Source: JADJQU01 sp035490315
GTDB lineage: Bacteria > Planctomycetota > UBA1135 > GCA-002686595
Length of the DNA: 64,000 nt
Assembly: GCA_035490315.1 (NCBI GenBank)
Contig: DATHET010000334.1
Coordinates: 4,710 to 68,709 of the forward strand
Reading direction: 5' to 3'
Below the pieces are notes generated by a model. That model had not been told where the DNA came from and made no database searches. It was given only the letters and a program-made list of their open reading frames with translations. The position numbers and the translations under genes were made by a program. Shown here in pieces: positions 41,429 through 52,496 of this stretch (position 1 is the first letter of the stretch; the number at the start of each line of letters is the position of its first letter).

Positions 41429-44344
41429 CTACTCGAGCCGGATCTTTCGATGCGCGGGTGACGCCGTCATGCCCTGGAAGTTCGACTGCACCGTGAAATC
41501 GATCGCAGGGACGGCTTCGCCGACCACGACGTCGATCGCCACGGGTTGATCGAGGGTAGGGAAGGCACCGCAGAAGAGATCGCCCGGCCCGCAGATGAAA
41601 CCGTCGTTGTCGTCGTCCGAGCCGGCGAAGATCAGGTACGAGCCCGCGGGCAGCGAGGCGACCGAGTAGGCCAGACCGCTGGTCGGATTGACGATGTCCT
41701 GCCGAACGCTGTCTCCCGTGTCGGCGTTGACCGCGATCACGAAGATGTCGATGTTGGTCGGCGTCGGCGAGGTGTCCACCTGCAGCGAGACCTGCACCAC
41801 CAGCGCGCCATTGGTGCCGTCCGAAGGCACGCTGATCGAGCCGGTGAACAATCCGTCGGGCAAGCCGGTGCGGTCGACGCTGACCGCGATCGCGCTGGTG
41901 TCGCTGCTCACCGGCACGGCGATCGGCACGCGCGTCGCCGTGAGCCAGCTGCCGCCCGAATCCGTCGTCACGATCGGGGTGCCGACGTGCAGCGTCCCCC
42001 CACCGAGGTTGGAGACCTGGATGTTTTGCGCGATGACGCCGGGCGCGAAGGACAGGGCCTGCGTCGAGAGTCCGAGCACCGGATTGACCGGCGTACCATT
42101 GCTCGCCTGCAGCACCGCCTGGAAGGCGTTGACCAGGCCGAAGCCGAAGAAGTCGTCGCGCCCCGCCGTGCCTAGATCGGTCGCGGTGGTGGTCATGATC
42201 GTCTCGATCTGCGTCGGCGTCAGATTGCCCGGGAGGGCCGCTGCCTTCATCAAGGCCGCGACGCCCGCGGCGTGCGGGCAGGCCATCGAGGTCCCCTGGA
42301 GGAACTCGAAGGTGAAGACCGTCGGATTGCCCGAGTCGTCCGCGCGCGTCGAGAGCACGCCGTCCCCGAAGCCGTCCCCGTTGAGGTCCTTGGTCATGTC
42401 GCCGCCCGGGGCAGCGATGTCGACCTCTCCATTGTGATTCGAGTACGGAGCTCGCGCCGCGTTGAAGTCGACCGCGGCGACCGAGATCACATTGTCATAG
42501 GCGGCCGGGAAGGACTCGACCGTCGAGTTCTCGTTGCCCGCCGCGGCGAAAATCGCCACGCCCGCGTTCTTCGCGGCCGTGCAGGCGTTCTGGAACGTCT
42601 GTGAGAAGCCCGGCCCGCCCAGGCTCATGTTGATCACGTCGAGCGGCTGAGGAAGGGGCGTGGTCGCCGCATTGGCCAGTCCGGCCGAGTAGAGCACCGC
42701 CTGGGTGATGTCGAAGTCCGTGCCCCCGCCGATCCCGAGCACGCGCAGGTGCATGATCTTGCCGAACCACGTGACACCCGCGACGCCGCTGTTGTTGTCG
42801 GTGGTGGCGCCGATCGTCCCCGCGACGTGGGTGCCGTGGAAGCTCGAAGGCTGCGCGCCCTGACCGTCGCCGATGTCGGTCGGATCGGCGTCGACTCCGT
42901 TGCCGTCGCCCGCGATCCCCACGTTCGAGATGAAATCGAAGCCCGGGATCAGCCGCGAGACGAGATCGGGGTGATTGGTCTGGCCGGTGTCGATCACGCC
43001 GACGCGGATCGAGTTGTCGCCCTGGGTGATGTCCCAGGCCGCCGGCAGCTGGATCTGCGTGTAGTGCCACTGCAGATTGAAGAAGGGATCGTTGGGCACT
43101 CCATACGCGTGGCGGATGAAGTTGGGCTCGGCGTACTCCACGGCTTCGAGGCCACCGAGGCTCGCCATCAGCGCCACGGTGCGGCGGCGCGAATTCTCCT
43201 CGGAGATTCCCGCCGGAACCTGCGCGACGCACTTCATGACGCCGTTCGGAACGCGCGCTTCGACCGCGAGACCGCGGCGAGCGAGCTCCGGAAGCACGTC
43301 GCGACCCGCGCGCGGCATGACGAGCAGCTCGCCGGGCATCGAGTCGAGGATCGGAGCGCCGAAGCGCTGGCTCGATTGCCTCGCGAAGCGCTGGCGCAGC
43401 TCGTGCGACGAGGGCGCCATGCTCCAGCTCCTCGTGCCGCCCGTCGCTGCGATCGAAGCCGTCGCGCTCAAGGTCAAGTCGTAGGCACCCAAGCCTGAAG
43501 TCGCCAGCACGGTGACTTCGACCAGCGTCAGCGCCGTGATCGGAGCCGTGCCCGTCTCCGGATTCGCGATCAGGGAATTGAAGCGGATGATCTCGATCGG
43601 CGCCAGGATGTCCGGCGTCGCGTCGGAGTAGATCACGTCGAAGTTCGAGCCCGGTCCGAACATGAACAAATCCGCCGCCAGATCGATGTCCTCCGGAACC
43701 GCGATCAGGAATCGATCGTTCGCGTCCGTCACGGAATCCGCATTGCCGCTCAGGTTGATCTGCTGACCCCCGTCGATGGTCCCGAGATACTGGGCCTGGC
43801 CGTGCAGATCATTGGGCTCGCGCTCGACGATCGGATCCGCCGGCGCGGAAGCCACGAGCGTCAAGGTGTAGCTGCCGGAGCCCGCGAACTGCGCGACCAC
43901 GGGGAAGAAAGTTCCTTGTGCATGGAACGTGCCGACCTCCGGCACGCTGGTCGTGGCAAAAGCCTCGACGAAATCGCCCGCGATCGCGTCGAAGATGCCG
44001 ATGTCGAAATCGTCGGCCGCGTCGAAGCTCAGGGTCGCGGTGATCGTGACGCGCGAAGGCGCGGTGACCTTGAACCCGTCGACAGCGTCCACGCCGGACA
44101 CCTGGCCCGCGACGACGATGGTCTGGCCCGCGACCAACGTCCCCAGGGAGTGAGCCTGCTCGACCGTGTCGTTGGGCTCGGCTTCGAGGATCGGTCCGCC
44201 GGTCGCGGGGAATCCGATCGTTCCGGCGATCGACGCACTGTTGTTGCTTCCGCCGCCGCCTCCTCCGCCGCTGCAAGCCGCGAGCGACAACAGCAAGGTG
44301 GCGGAAAGAATCGAGCGGGACAGGTTGCGCGTGAACTCGAGCAT
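41429..44344 (-). CDS. Subtilisin-like serine protease lipoprotein (S8) with PPC-type N-terminal domains
   Basis: The product has 971 residues. Lipobox in LLLSLAAC followed by a poly-Gly linker. Two domains of the pre-peptidase (PPC) type begin ILEAEPNDTVEQAHSLGTL and IVEREPNDLHGQAQYLGTI. A propeptide-like region (GELLVMPRAGRDVLPEL) precedes the S8 domain with Asp in VGVIDTGQTNHPDL, His in SSFHGTHVAGTIGA and Ser in LQGTSMACPHAAGVAAL. The C-terminal ~200 residues are beta-sandwich-like. The triad is complete, so it is likely an active surface protease. Unusually the PPC-like domains stand before, not after, the catalytic domain. It converges on the MFS gene with 7 bases between. Confidence 0.93.
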   Translation of the reverse strand: MLEFTRNLSRSILSATLLLSLAACSGGGGGGGSNNSASIAGTIGFPATGGPILEAEPNDTVEQAHSLGTLVAGQTIVVAGQVSGVDAVDGFKVTAPSRVTITATLSFDAADDFDIGIFDAIAGDFVEAFATTSVPEVGTFHAQGTFFPVVAQFAGSGSYTLTLVASAPADPIVEREPNDLHGQAQYLGTIDGGQQINLSGNADSVTDANDRFLIAVPEDIDLAADLFMFGPGSNFDVIYSDATPDILAPIEIIRFNSLIANPETGTAPITALTLVEVTVLATSGLGAYDLTLSATASIAATGGTRSWSMAPSSHELRQRFARQSSQRFGAPILDSMPGELLVMPRAGRDVLPELARRGLAVEARVPNGVMKCVAQVPAGISEENSRRRTVALMASLGGLEAVEYAEPNFIRHAYGVPNDPFFNLQWHYTQIQLPAAWDITQGDNSIRVGVIDTGQTNHPDLVSRLIPGFDFISNVGIAGDGNGVDADPTDIGDGQGAQPSSFHGTHVAGTIGATTDNNSGVAGVTWFGKIMHLRVLGIGGGTDFDITQAVLYSAGLANAATTPLPQPLDVINMSLGGPGFSQTFQNACTAAKNAGVAIFAAAGNENSTVESFPAAYDNVISVAAVDFNAARAPYSNHNGEVDIAAPGGDMTKDLNGDGFGDGVLSTRADDSGNPTVFTFEFLQGTSMACPHAAGVAALMKAAALPGNLTPTQIETIMTTTATDLGTAGRDDFFGFGLVNAFQAVLQASNGTPVNPVLGLSTQALSFAPGVIAQNIQVSNLGGGTLHVGTPIVTTDSGGSWLTATRVPIAVPVSSDTSAIAVSVDRTGLPDGLFTGSISVPSDGTNGALVVQVSLQVDTSPTPTNIDIFVIAVNADTGDSVRQDIVNPTSGLAYSVASLPAGSYLIFAGSDDDNDGFICGPGDLFCGAFPTLDQPVAIDVVVGEAVPAIDFTVQSNFQGMTASPAHRKIRLE

Positions 44345-44443
44345 GATTCGGCTCCGTTAGGGGTCGCACGAGGATCGCTCGCGCGAGCTCGCAAGACAAC
44401 AGGCGAGCGCCGTGAATCTGCTACTGCAATCTGCGCGCCGCGG

Positions 44444-46474
<2,031 letters not shown>

Positions 46475-46501
46475 GAGAATGATCCTTGGGGGTAGGGCCG
46501 G

Positions 46502-46512
46502 TAGGATAGAGT
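46502..46512. promoter_or_regulatory. Possible overlapping divergent -10 boxes
   Basis: TATCCT on the minus strand (46508-46503) and TAGAGT on the plus strand (46507-46512) overlap by two bases between the divergent S9 peptidase and SPL-like genes. If both are used, polymerase could occupy only one at a time. No clear -35 elements were seen. Confidence 0.3.
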
Positions 46513-46542
46513 CCGGGCGGTGGACTAGAAAGGATGCGCAGC

Positions 46543-47571
46543 ATGCAACGTCCGGTGTCCAACCCGCCGAATCCCTGGAGCAGCACACACGTCGAATGGC
46601 TCGGTGAACCGCCGCAAGCGCAACTCACCGTTTACGAAGAAGAAGCGCGCTCGATCCTGGCGCAGAACGATTCGCCCGACATTCCGTTCCGCTGGTCGCT
46701 CAACCCCTATCGAGGCTGCCAGCACGCCTGCGCATATTGCTACGCGCGCCCGACGCACCAGTACCTGGGCTTCGGAGCCGGGACGGACTTCGACACGCGC
46801 ATCGTGGTCAAGACCAACGCGGAGGCCTTGTTGCGCGAGGCGCTGTCGCGGCGCGGATGGAAGCGCGAGCCGATTACTTTTTCGGGCGTGACGGATTGCT
46901 ATCAGCCGCTGGAGGCTTCGTACGGTCTGACGCGAGCCTGCCTCGAGGTCTGCGTCGAGTTCGCGCAGCCGATCGGGATGATCACGAAGAGCGCGCTGAT
47001 CCGGCGCGACATCGACGTGCTCGCGCGGTTGTCGAAGCGTGCAGCGGTGCGCGTCTTCGTTTCGATTCCCTACGCGAACGCGGAGACGGCTCGCGCGATC
47101 GAGCCCTGGGCCGCGGCGCCCGCGATGCGCTTCGCGACGCTGCGCGCGCTGTCCGAAGCGGGCATCGCCTGCGGCGTGGCCATCTGCCCGATGATTCCGG
47201 GCTTGAGCGACTCGGACATTCCTAGCATCCTGCAGCAAGCTCGCGCGGCGGGAGCGACCACAGCATTCATGGGACTCCTGCGGCTGCCCGCCGAAGTCCT
47301 TCCTGTCTTCGAGGAGCGCCTGCGCGCCGCGTTCCCCGATCGCGCCGAGAAAGTCCTCTCCGCCCAACGCGACATGCGCGAGGGCAAGCTCAACGAATAT
47401 CACTTCGGCGAGCGCATGCACGGCATCGGCCCGCGGTGGGACGTGATCCAGCGTTTGTTCGACGTCCAATGCGCGCGCCTCGGATTCGACGTCCGAGAGG
47501 ACGCGCCCCTCGACGGAATGCGGCCTGGTGAGGCGAAGCCGGCCACTCAGGGCGTGCTGTTCGAGCAGTAA
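46543..47571 (+). CDS. PA0069/SPL-like radical SAM protein
   Basis: About 342 residues. Cluster motif CQHACAYCYAR (CX3CX2C) in SLNPYRGCQHACAYCYARPTH, followed by YLGFGAGTDFDTRIVVK, which is diagnostic of the PA0069 / Rv2578c family related to spore photoproduct lyase. A later block is EPITFSGVTDCYQPLE. The reaction is unknown. The ATG at 46543 has AGGA 8 bases upstream; the ATG three codons earlier (46534) abuts the ribosome site and is less likely. Confidence 0.9.
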   Translation: MQRPVSNPPNPWSSTHVEWLGEPPQAQLTVYEEEARSILAQNDSPDIPFRWSLNPYRGCQHACAYCYARPTHQYLGFGAGTDFDTRIVVKTNAEALLREALSRRGWKREPITFSGVTDCYQPLEASYGLTRACLEVCVEFAQPIGMITKSALIRRDIDVLARLSKRAAVRVFVSIPYANAETARAIEPWAAAPAMRFATLRALSEAGIACGVAICPMIPGLSDSDIPSILQQARAAGATTAFMGLLRLPAEVLPVFEERLRAAFPDRAEKVLSAQRDMREGKLNEYHFGERMHGIGPRWDVIQRLFDVQCARLGFDVREDAPLDGMRPGEAKPATQGVLFEQ

Positions 47572-47628
47572 GATGAGGGATCTCGTGCTTCGGCTGGCGC
47601 CGAAGCTTCAAACGCCCTTCAGCAAACC

Positions 47629-47883
47629 ATGACAACGGCGGGTCGTTCCATCGCGGAGATTCCTGAGGAGCGCCGAGAGCAGGGTGTCCGGTGGCTGATT
47701 GTCGAACCAGAACCGAGCTCGGAAGGCTGGCTGCTCATGGGGCACTCGTCGCTCGAAGAGGGCTGCGAGTTCGACGGCTGGCACAGGACGTTTGATGAAG
47801 CGGTGAGTGATGCGGAGAGATGCTGGGGCGTGCCTCTCGACGCGTGGCGCCTTTTCTCTCTCGCTGTACCTCCCTATGCCTGA
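47629..47883 (+). CDS. Hypothetical 84-residue protein
   Basis: The product reads MTTAGRSIAEIPEERREQGV and continues RWLIVEPEPSSEGWLLMGHSS. It is acidic, Trp-rich (five Trp) and has no signal or membrane segment. The alternation of short hydrophobic strands with a C-terminal helix (TFDEAVSDAERCWGV) looks like a small alpha/beta domain. Codon use is like its neighbours. Function unknown. Confidence 0.6.
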   Translation: MTTAGRSIAEIPEERREQGVRWLIVEPEPSSEGWLLMGHSSLEEGCEFDGWHRTFDEAVSDAERCWGVPLDAWRLFSLAVPPYA

Positions 47884-48004
47884 TGTTTCGCGTTAGGAAA
47901 GGGGCGGATCTGAAGTCCGCATGCCGAGGTTGTGCGCTCAGTCAACTTCGAGCGAGGCGCTGGTCGGTTCGAGAGTTTCGCAAACCTGTCCTAGAGTCTG
48001 CGCC

Positions 48005-48883
48005 ATGAAAACATCCAGCGCGAAGCAAGTCCTCGGCGTCTTCTCGACCGGATCGACCCACATGGTCGGCGACGGGTTCCACGTGCGGAATCTGTTTCCC
48101 TCGAACGACCTCGGCGAGCGCATCAGCCCCTTCCTGCTGCTCGACTACGCCGGCCCGACGCAGTTCGGACCCCGCGACACGCCGCGTGGCGTCGGCGAGC
48201 ACCCGCACCGCGGCTTCGAGACGGTGACCATCGTCTATCAAGGGAGCGTCGCTCACCGTGACTCTGCCGGAAACTCCGGCGTCATCGGGCCCGGCGACGT
48301 GCAGTGGATGACCGCTGCATCCGGCGTCGTGCACGAGGAATTCCACGAGGAGAAGTTCACCAAGCAGGGCGGCACGATGCAGATGGTGCAGCTGTGGGTG
48401 AACCTCCCCGCTCGCGACAAGATGTCGGCGCCGAAGTATCAGGGGATCACCGCGAAGGAGATTCCGGAAGTCGCGCTGGAGGGCGGCGCGGGCAAGGTGC
48501 GCGTGATCGCCGGACAATTCCGTGATGCTCGCGGCCCTGCGAAGACGTTCACTGCGTTGAACGTGTGGGACGTTCGCCTCGGGGCGTCCTCGTCGGTCGA
48601 ATTCGATCTGCCTCGCGGACACAACGCGGCGGTGGTTGTGCTCGAGGGCTCGGCGAGCGCCAACGGTTCCGATCCGATCGAGGACGCGCAGATGGCCCTG
48701 CTCGATGCTGAAGGAGAGCACGTGTCCATCTCCGCGACTGCCGACTCCAAGCTCCTGCTGCTCAGCGGCGACCCCCTCGGCGAGCCGGTGGTGTCGCACG
48801 GACCGTTCGTCATGAACACCGGCGAAGAGATCTACCAGGCGATCAAGGACTACCAGAGCGGCCGGATGGGACGGCTGGCCTGA
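48005..48883 (+). CDS. Pirin family protein
   Basis: This 292-residue bicupin has pirin motif 1 in GVGEHPHRGFETVTIVYQG, with two His, and TAASGVVHEEFHEEKF with His and Glu, giving a 3His-1Glu metal site. The second domain lacks the ligands, as usual for pirins. Bacterial pirins act as quercetinase-like dioxygenases or redox-related regulators. TAGAGT at 47992-47997 stands 7 bases before the ATG, suggesting a leaderless transcript. Confidence 0.92.
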   Translation: MKTSSAKQVLGVFSTGSTHMVGDGFHVRNLFPSNDLGERISPFLLLDYAGPTQFGPRDTPRGVGEHPHRGFETVTIVYQGSVAHRDSAGNSGVIGPGDVQWMTAASGVVHEEFHEEKFTKQGGTMQMVQLWVNLPARDKMSAPKYQGITAKEIPEVALEGGAGKVRVIAGQFRDARGPAKTFTALNVWDVRLGASSSVEFDLPRGHNAAVVVLEGSASANGSDPIEDAQMALLDAEGEHVSISATADSKLLLLSGDPLGEPVVSHGPFVMNTGEEIYQAIKDYQSGRMGRLA

Positions 48884-48900
48884 GAGACATAGGCTTTGCC

Positions 48901-48932
48901 GGGGACACTGGTCCCCAGCATGAAGAATTTTT
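48901..48932 (+). terminator. Weak hairpin after the pirin gene
   Basis: GGGGAC (48901-48906) pairs with GTCCCC (48911-48916) around ACTG, with a T-run at 48928-48932 rather far from the stem. It may reduce read-through from pirin into the toxin-antitoxin operon. Confidence 0.35.
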
Positions 48933-48940
48933 CCACTTTC

Positions 48941-48965
48941 CCACTTGCCCACAATGGGCAAGTGG
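48941..48965. promoter_or_regulatory. Palindromic operator of the toxin-antitoxin operon
   Basis: CCACTTGCCC (48941-48950) and GGGCAAGTGG (48956-48965) form a perfect 10-base inverted repeat around ACAAT. It lies 14 bases before the antitoxin ATG and just upstream of GATACT (48968-48973), a likely -10 box. This placement is classical for autorepression by the antitoxin. Confidence 0.7.
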
Positions 48966-48979
48966 CCGATACTTAGGCC

Positions 48980-49261
48980 ATGGCCAAACGCGTACTGCAA
49001 ACGAAAAACACGGACTCCAAGGGTCGTGTCACGCTGGGGGAAGCCTTCGCAAACCGGACCCTGATCGTCGAGGACCGTGGAAACGAGGTCGTGTTGCGTC
49101 TCGCGCGCATCATTCCCGAGGGAGAGTCGTGGCTCTACGAGAACCCGAAAGCCCTCGGGGCCCTGCGGCGCGGCCTGAAACAGGCGAAGGCCGGCCAACT
49201 GACGGTCGGCCCTGACCTCGATCAGGCCGCAAAGCTTTCGAAATCCCTCCGCGACAACTGA
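48980..49261 (+). CDS. Antitoxin of a type II pair (AbrB-like N-terminus)
   Basis: The product has 93 residues. DSKGRVTLGEAFANRTLIVEDRGNEVVLRLARI resembles a swapped-hairpin AbrB/SpoVT DNA-binding fold. The C-terminal half (YENPKALGALRRGLKQAKAG) is the kind of flexible helix that wraps a toxin. It is followed after 2 bases by a ParE/RelE-like gene. The role as repressor and toxin neutraliser is inferred from this arrangement and from the palindrome upstream. Confidence 0.75.
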   Translation: MAKRVLQTKNTDSKGRVTLGEAFANRTLIVEDRGNEVVLRLARIIPEGESWLYENPKALGALRRGLKQAKAGQLTVGPDLDQAAKLSKSLRDN

Positions 49262-49263
49262 CC

Positions 49264-49614
49264 GTGGCGTTCCAGGGGCGGTGGACGACCGAAGCTTCGA
49301 CTCAGTTCGAAGCGCTGCAGGCCATGGCAGCAGCGTCGCTCGCCAAACGCGCACGGGAGAAGCGCACCAAAACGTCCAAGGCCGAAGGGTTGTTCAAACA
49401 GGTCGACAAGTGTGTCCGACTCCTGCTCGAGAATCCGAAGCACCCAGGACTGCACACGCACGCATACGAGTCCATCGACCACCCCTATGAGAAAGCGGGC
49501 AAGGTCTTCGAAGCCTACGTCCAGAATCAGACTCCCGGTGCCTACCGACTCTTCTGGTGCTATGGCCCTGGGAAGGGCGAAATCACGATCCTCGCGATCA
49601 CGCCTCATCCCTGA
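49264..49614 (+). CDS. ParE/RelE-superfamily toxin
   Basis: The product has 116 residues from GTG 49264. Blocks typical of the fold: an N-terminal helix region (FEALQAMAAASLAKRAREKR), CVRLLLENPKHPGLHTHAYES and the strand pair VFEAYVQNQTPGAYRLFWCYGPGKGEITILAITPH. The Arg in AYRLFW corresponds to the catalytic/core Arg of RelE-like RNases. It is somewhat longer than usual (90-100). The 2-base spacing behind the antitoxin and the GTG start suit lower toxin expression. Confidence 0.75.
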   Translation: MAFQGRWTTEASTQFEALQAMAAASLAKRAREKRTKTSKAEGLFKQVDKCVRLLLENPKHPGLHTHAYESIDHPYEKAGKVFEAYVQNQTPGAYRLFWCYGPGKGEITILAITPHP

Positions 49615-49678
49615 GCAGCACGGCCGCATCGGCTGAGGTGCACCCCAAACGCTGATCTGGCCGCGGCCACCGCCGACG

Positions 49679-50914
49679 CTACGACTGCTCGAAATCGGTG
49701 GCGACGATCGCGCACGACTCGCATCGAAAGGCATGGATGATGCCTTCCGAGTGAGGGGCGAGCTGTTCGAGCGCGACCTGCAGTCGAAAGTGCATGCGGC
49801 GAGCGCAGGAGGGGCAGGTCGGATAGTTCGCGTCGTTGAACCAGCTGGGATGGCCGCCGATCTGCGACAGGCTTTCGCCGATGCACCAATCGACGGCGGC
49901 AAATGACGATCTGGGGCTGCCGAGTTGCGCCTCCCTGGTCGGAGGCTCGCTCCTTGCGTCGTGCTGCCGGTCTGAAGCTGCGTTGAAAGTCGTCCAGCCT
50001 CGAGCGAAATCGGCGAACGCGAAGACCACGCGTGTCTCGACACAACGCAAGCAGGTCGCGACATCCGCGCCGCTTGAGTCAGCGAGTCCGCGAACGAGCA
50101 AGCAGGGCTTGTCGCCACAGCTTGGACAACCAGGCCCGAAAGTTGGCTCGCAGACGACGAAACTCGACTCGCCCGCGCGCGGTTCTGCGCTTCGGAAATC
50201 GATGGCTCGGCAGTCTTGCGCGAAGAGCTCGCTCGGTACGCCGTCGACGATCTCGTAGCCGGCCTCCAAGGTGTACTCCGCCGGCGGAACGTGCAGGGAA
50301 CTGGCCCAGGGCGGCGGATCCGCGCTCCAGCGGATGAAGGCCGCCATCGCGGCGGGATGGCGAGTCCAGGCCAGCGCGACGAGCAGTTGATTCATTTCGT
50401 GCTCCTTCGAGCCCAATCGCTGGATCAGGGCGCGGACGATCTCGAGCGGCGCGCCGCGGAACACGTAGCAAGGGAAAAACTCTCCGAGATCCAGCAAAGC
50501 CCGCTGCACCTCGTGCAGCGAGTGGTCGGAAAAGTGCGCGAGGTGGACACCGACGGTTCGCAGCAGCTCGGGGCTAGCGCGCGCCTCCTCGACGAGTCGA
50601 CGGCACTGCTCCGCGCTCAACGACCTGTAGAGATCGCCCGCGCTGCGCGGAGATGGCGCATACACCTTCAGCGGATCGATGGGCGGTTCATCGTGAAGCA
50701 GCAGGATGTGCTCGACCGGGCCCGAAACGCCGCGAAACCGGTCGACCTCGACTCGATTCGCGGCGACGAAAATGGCGCGCGCTTCTCGAGCGCTCGCCTG
50801 GACGCAAGGCATGCAGAATCCCCCAGTCCCTTCCGCGGTCGAGGGCAGGATGGTCCGGGTGCAACCGGGCGTCTTGCAGAGCAGTCTCTCCATCGGGGCT
50901 TCGCGCGAGTCCAT
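49679..50914 (-). CDS. Cys-rich putative zinc-ribbon protein, unknown function (DUF1963-like C-terminus)
   Basis: The product has 411 residues. The N-terminus carries CKTPGCTRTILPSTAEGTGG followed by FCMPC, a likely zinc knuckle. The middle has CPSCGDKPCLL and CLRC. The C-terminus reads IGGHPSWFNDANYPTCPSCARRMHF and then FRCESC, reminiscent of DUF1963/YwqG proteins that start this block with GG-x-P. No signal peptide. A start at codon 8 (50893) is possible. The sequence upstream contains a repeat shared with the region before the gene at 63121. Confidence 0.65.
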   Translation of the reverse strand: MDSREAPMERLLCKTPGCTRTILPSTAEGTGGFCMPCVQASAREARAIFVAANRVEVDRFRGVSGPVEHILLLHDEPPIDPLKVYAPSPRSAGDLYRSLSAEQCRRLVEEARASPELLRTVGVHLAHFSDHSLHEVQRALLDLGEFFPCYVFRGAPLEIVRALIQRLGSKEHEMNQLLVALAWTRHPAAMAAFIRWSADPPPWASSLHVPPAEYTLEAGYEIVDGVPSELFAQDCRAIDFRSAEPRAGESSFVVCEPTFGPGCPSCGDKPCLLVRGLADSSGADVATCLRCVETRVVFAFADFARGWTTFNAASDRQHDARSEPPTREAQLGSPRSSFAAVDWCIGESLSQIGGHPSWFNDANYPTCPSCARRMHFRLQVALEQLAPHSEGIIHAFRCESCAIVATDFEQS

Positions 50915-50956
50915 TCCGAAGGCCTATCGACCAACGAAGCATGGGAATCGCAATCG

Positions 50957-51003
50957 CTCGCAAGTCCCTTTCATGGATGGTAGCGCAGCCTTCGAGTCGA
51001 CTC
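50957..51003. repeat. Copy A of a ~48-base diverged repeat upstream of a minus-strand gene
   Basis: CTCGCAAGTCCCTTTCATGG and the following TGGTAGCGCAGCCTTCGAG align with 63737-63785 (CTCGCAACTCCCTTCTGGAT and on), with small gaps and only a few substitutions. On the minus strand it contains GCTACCATCC, whose TACCAT could be a -10 box. Both copies stand 40-65 bases before a minus-strand gene start. Confidence 0.6.
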
Positions 51004-51165
51004 GAAGCCTCCGATGGAGCTCAGCCGCCCGCGAAGTCGCCGGATCACGAAGGGCGAGTGCCCGCCCCGATAGATGAAGAACGAACCGCCCGATATCTTG
51101 GGCGTGGTGGAAGTCGAACGTCACTTCGCATCGAATCCGTCGCGGCACGCCGCCTCGCTCTCCCC

Positions 51166-51825
51166 ATGAACGTGAAAGAAGCTCTCGCGGAGCTGAAGCA
51201 GCTCGGCAACGAAAGCGTCCGCACACGGAACGCCAGGAACGGCGCGGGCGACAACCAGTACGGCGTCCAGATGGGCGACATTCGAAAGCTGGCCAAGAAG
51301 AGCAAGGCCAACCACGAATTGGGGTTGGAGCTCTGGGCGACGGAGAACCTCGACGCCAGGCTCCTGGCCATCCTCTTGATCAGTCCGGAGAAGCTGTCGT
51401 CGAAGGAGCTCGACGGAATGGTCCGCTCCGCCACGATCCCGTGGCTCGCCGACTGGCTCAACTCCTACATCGTCAAGCAGCACCGCGACAAGGAAACCCT
51501 GCGCGAGAAGTGGATGAAGGCCAAGGACCCCTGGGCCGCCCGCGCCGGCTGGAATTTGACCGCCGGGCGTGTCGCCAAGAGCCCCGACGGCCTCGATCTC
51601 TCGGGACTCCTGGATCGCATCGAGTCCGAGATGGCGGCGGCGGATCCCGCTGCTCAGTGGACGATGAACAGCTGCCTCGCGCAGATCGGCATCGAATTCC
51701 CTTCGCATCGCAAACGCGCCCTGGCGATCGGGGAAGCCCTGGGGATCTACCGGGACTTCCCTGTCTCCAAGGGCTGCACGTCTCCGTTCGCGCCCATCTG
51801 GATCGACCACATGGTTCGCCGGTAG
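51166..51825 (+). CDS. DNA alkylation repair protein (AlkD-like HEAT-repeat)
   Basis: This 219-residue, mostly helical protein starts MNVKEALAELKQLGNESVRT and has QYGVQMGDIRKLAKK, LWATENLDARLLAILLISPEK and VRSATIPWLADWLNSYIVKQH. This is the HEAT-like pattern of the AlkD family, which excises N3- and N7-alkylpurines. Trp and Asp residues that line the DNA cleft are present, but active-site equivalence was not checked by alignment. It ends FPVSKGCTSPFAPIWIDHMV, which occurs in a common subfamily of short AlkD-like proteins. Confidence 0.82.
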   Translation: MNVKEALAELKQLGNESVRTRNARNGAGDNQYGVQMGDIRKLAKKSKANHELGLELWATENLDARLLAILLISPEKLSSKELDGMVRSATIPWLADWLNSYIVKQHRDKETLREKWMKAKDPWAARAGWNLTAGRVAKSPDGLDLSGLLDRIESEMAAADPAAQWTMNSCLAQIGIEFPSHRKRALAIGEALGIYRDFPVSKGCTSPFAPIWIDHMVRR

Positions 51826-51963
51826 GCTTGAATCGCGCTCGTCACCAGGAGGTCGTGTGGACCTGCGAACTCCTCGTGGCGAGCCTTCGGCCTGACCGCG
51901 ACTCGCTGCGACGAAATGCATGTGGCCTGCCCGCCGAAGGGCCTATCCCGACCTGCTTGCGCG

Positions 51964-52449
51964 CTAGCGTTTCGGCTTCGGCACGTGCTGATCCACCAGG
52001 ATCGGGTTGCCGTCGGGATCGGTGAGCGTGAAGAACGCCGGGCCGTCCGTGGACTCGTCGGCCTCGGCATCCAGCTTCAGGCCGCGCTGCTTCAAGATTT
52101 TTTGAAGCTCGCGCACGTCCTGGAATTCCTTCAGCGTCTTCTTGTCGCTGTCCCAGCCCGGATTGAAGGTCAGGCTGTTCTTGTCGAACATCCCTTGGAA
52201 CAGGCCGATCTTGGTGCTGCCGTTCTGGAGCACGACCCAGTTCTGCTCGAGCACGCCGGATACCTGCTTGAAGTCGAGCTTCTCGTAGAAGGCCTTCGAG
52301 GCCTTGATGTCCTTCACGTTCAGGCTGACGGAGAAGTTGCCGAGAGCGATGGGCATGTCTTTGGTGGCTTTCTCGCCCTGGGACGGAGCGGGCGTTTGAC
52401 TTCCGAGGACCAGGCAGCAGGCAAGAGTGAGCGGGATGAGGGAGTTCAT
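51964..52449 (-). CDS. Exported VOC (glyoxalase/bleomycin-resistance fold) protein
   Basis: The product has 161 residues. Signal peptide MNSLIPLTLACCLVLGSQTPA, unusual for this superfamily. The VOC fold starts ALGNFSVSLNVKDIKASKAFYEKLDF and ends GPAFFTLTDPDGNPILVDQH, with paired beta-alpha-beta-beta-beta units. The function is unknown. It is divergent, by 47 bases, from an AraC-type regulator that probably controls it. Confidence 0.85.
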   Translation of the reverse strand: MNSLIPLTLACCLVLGSQTPAPSQGEKATKDMPIALGNFSVSLNVKDIKASKAFYEKLDFKQVSGVLEQNWVVLQNGSTKIGLFQGMFDKNSLTFNPGWDSDKKTLKEFQDVRELQKILKQRGLKLDAEADESTDGPAFFTLTDPDGNPILVDQHVPKPKR

Positions 52450-52463
52450 AGGTGGTCTTCCTT

Positions 52464-52478
52464 GGGTCGGCGCGACCC
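52464..52478. promoter_or_regulatory. Inverted repeat between VOC gene and AraC regulator
   Basis: GGGTCG (52464-52469) and CGACCC (52473-52478) flank GCG in the 47-base divergent gap. It is a small but well-placed candidate operator. TACGAT (52493-52498) nearby may be the -10 box of the regulator; if so, translation starts at the ATG at 52509 rather than 52497. Confidence 0.4.
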
Positions 52479-52496
52479 GGTTCGTAGGCGGCTACG

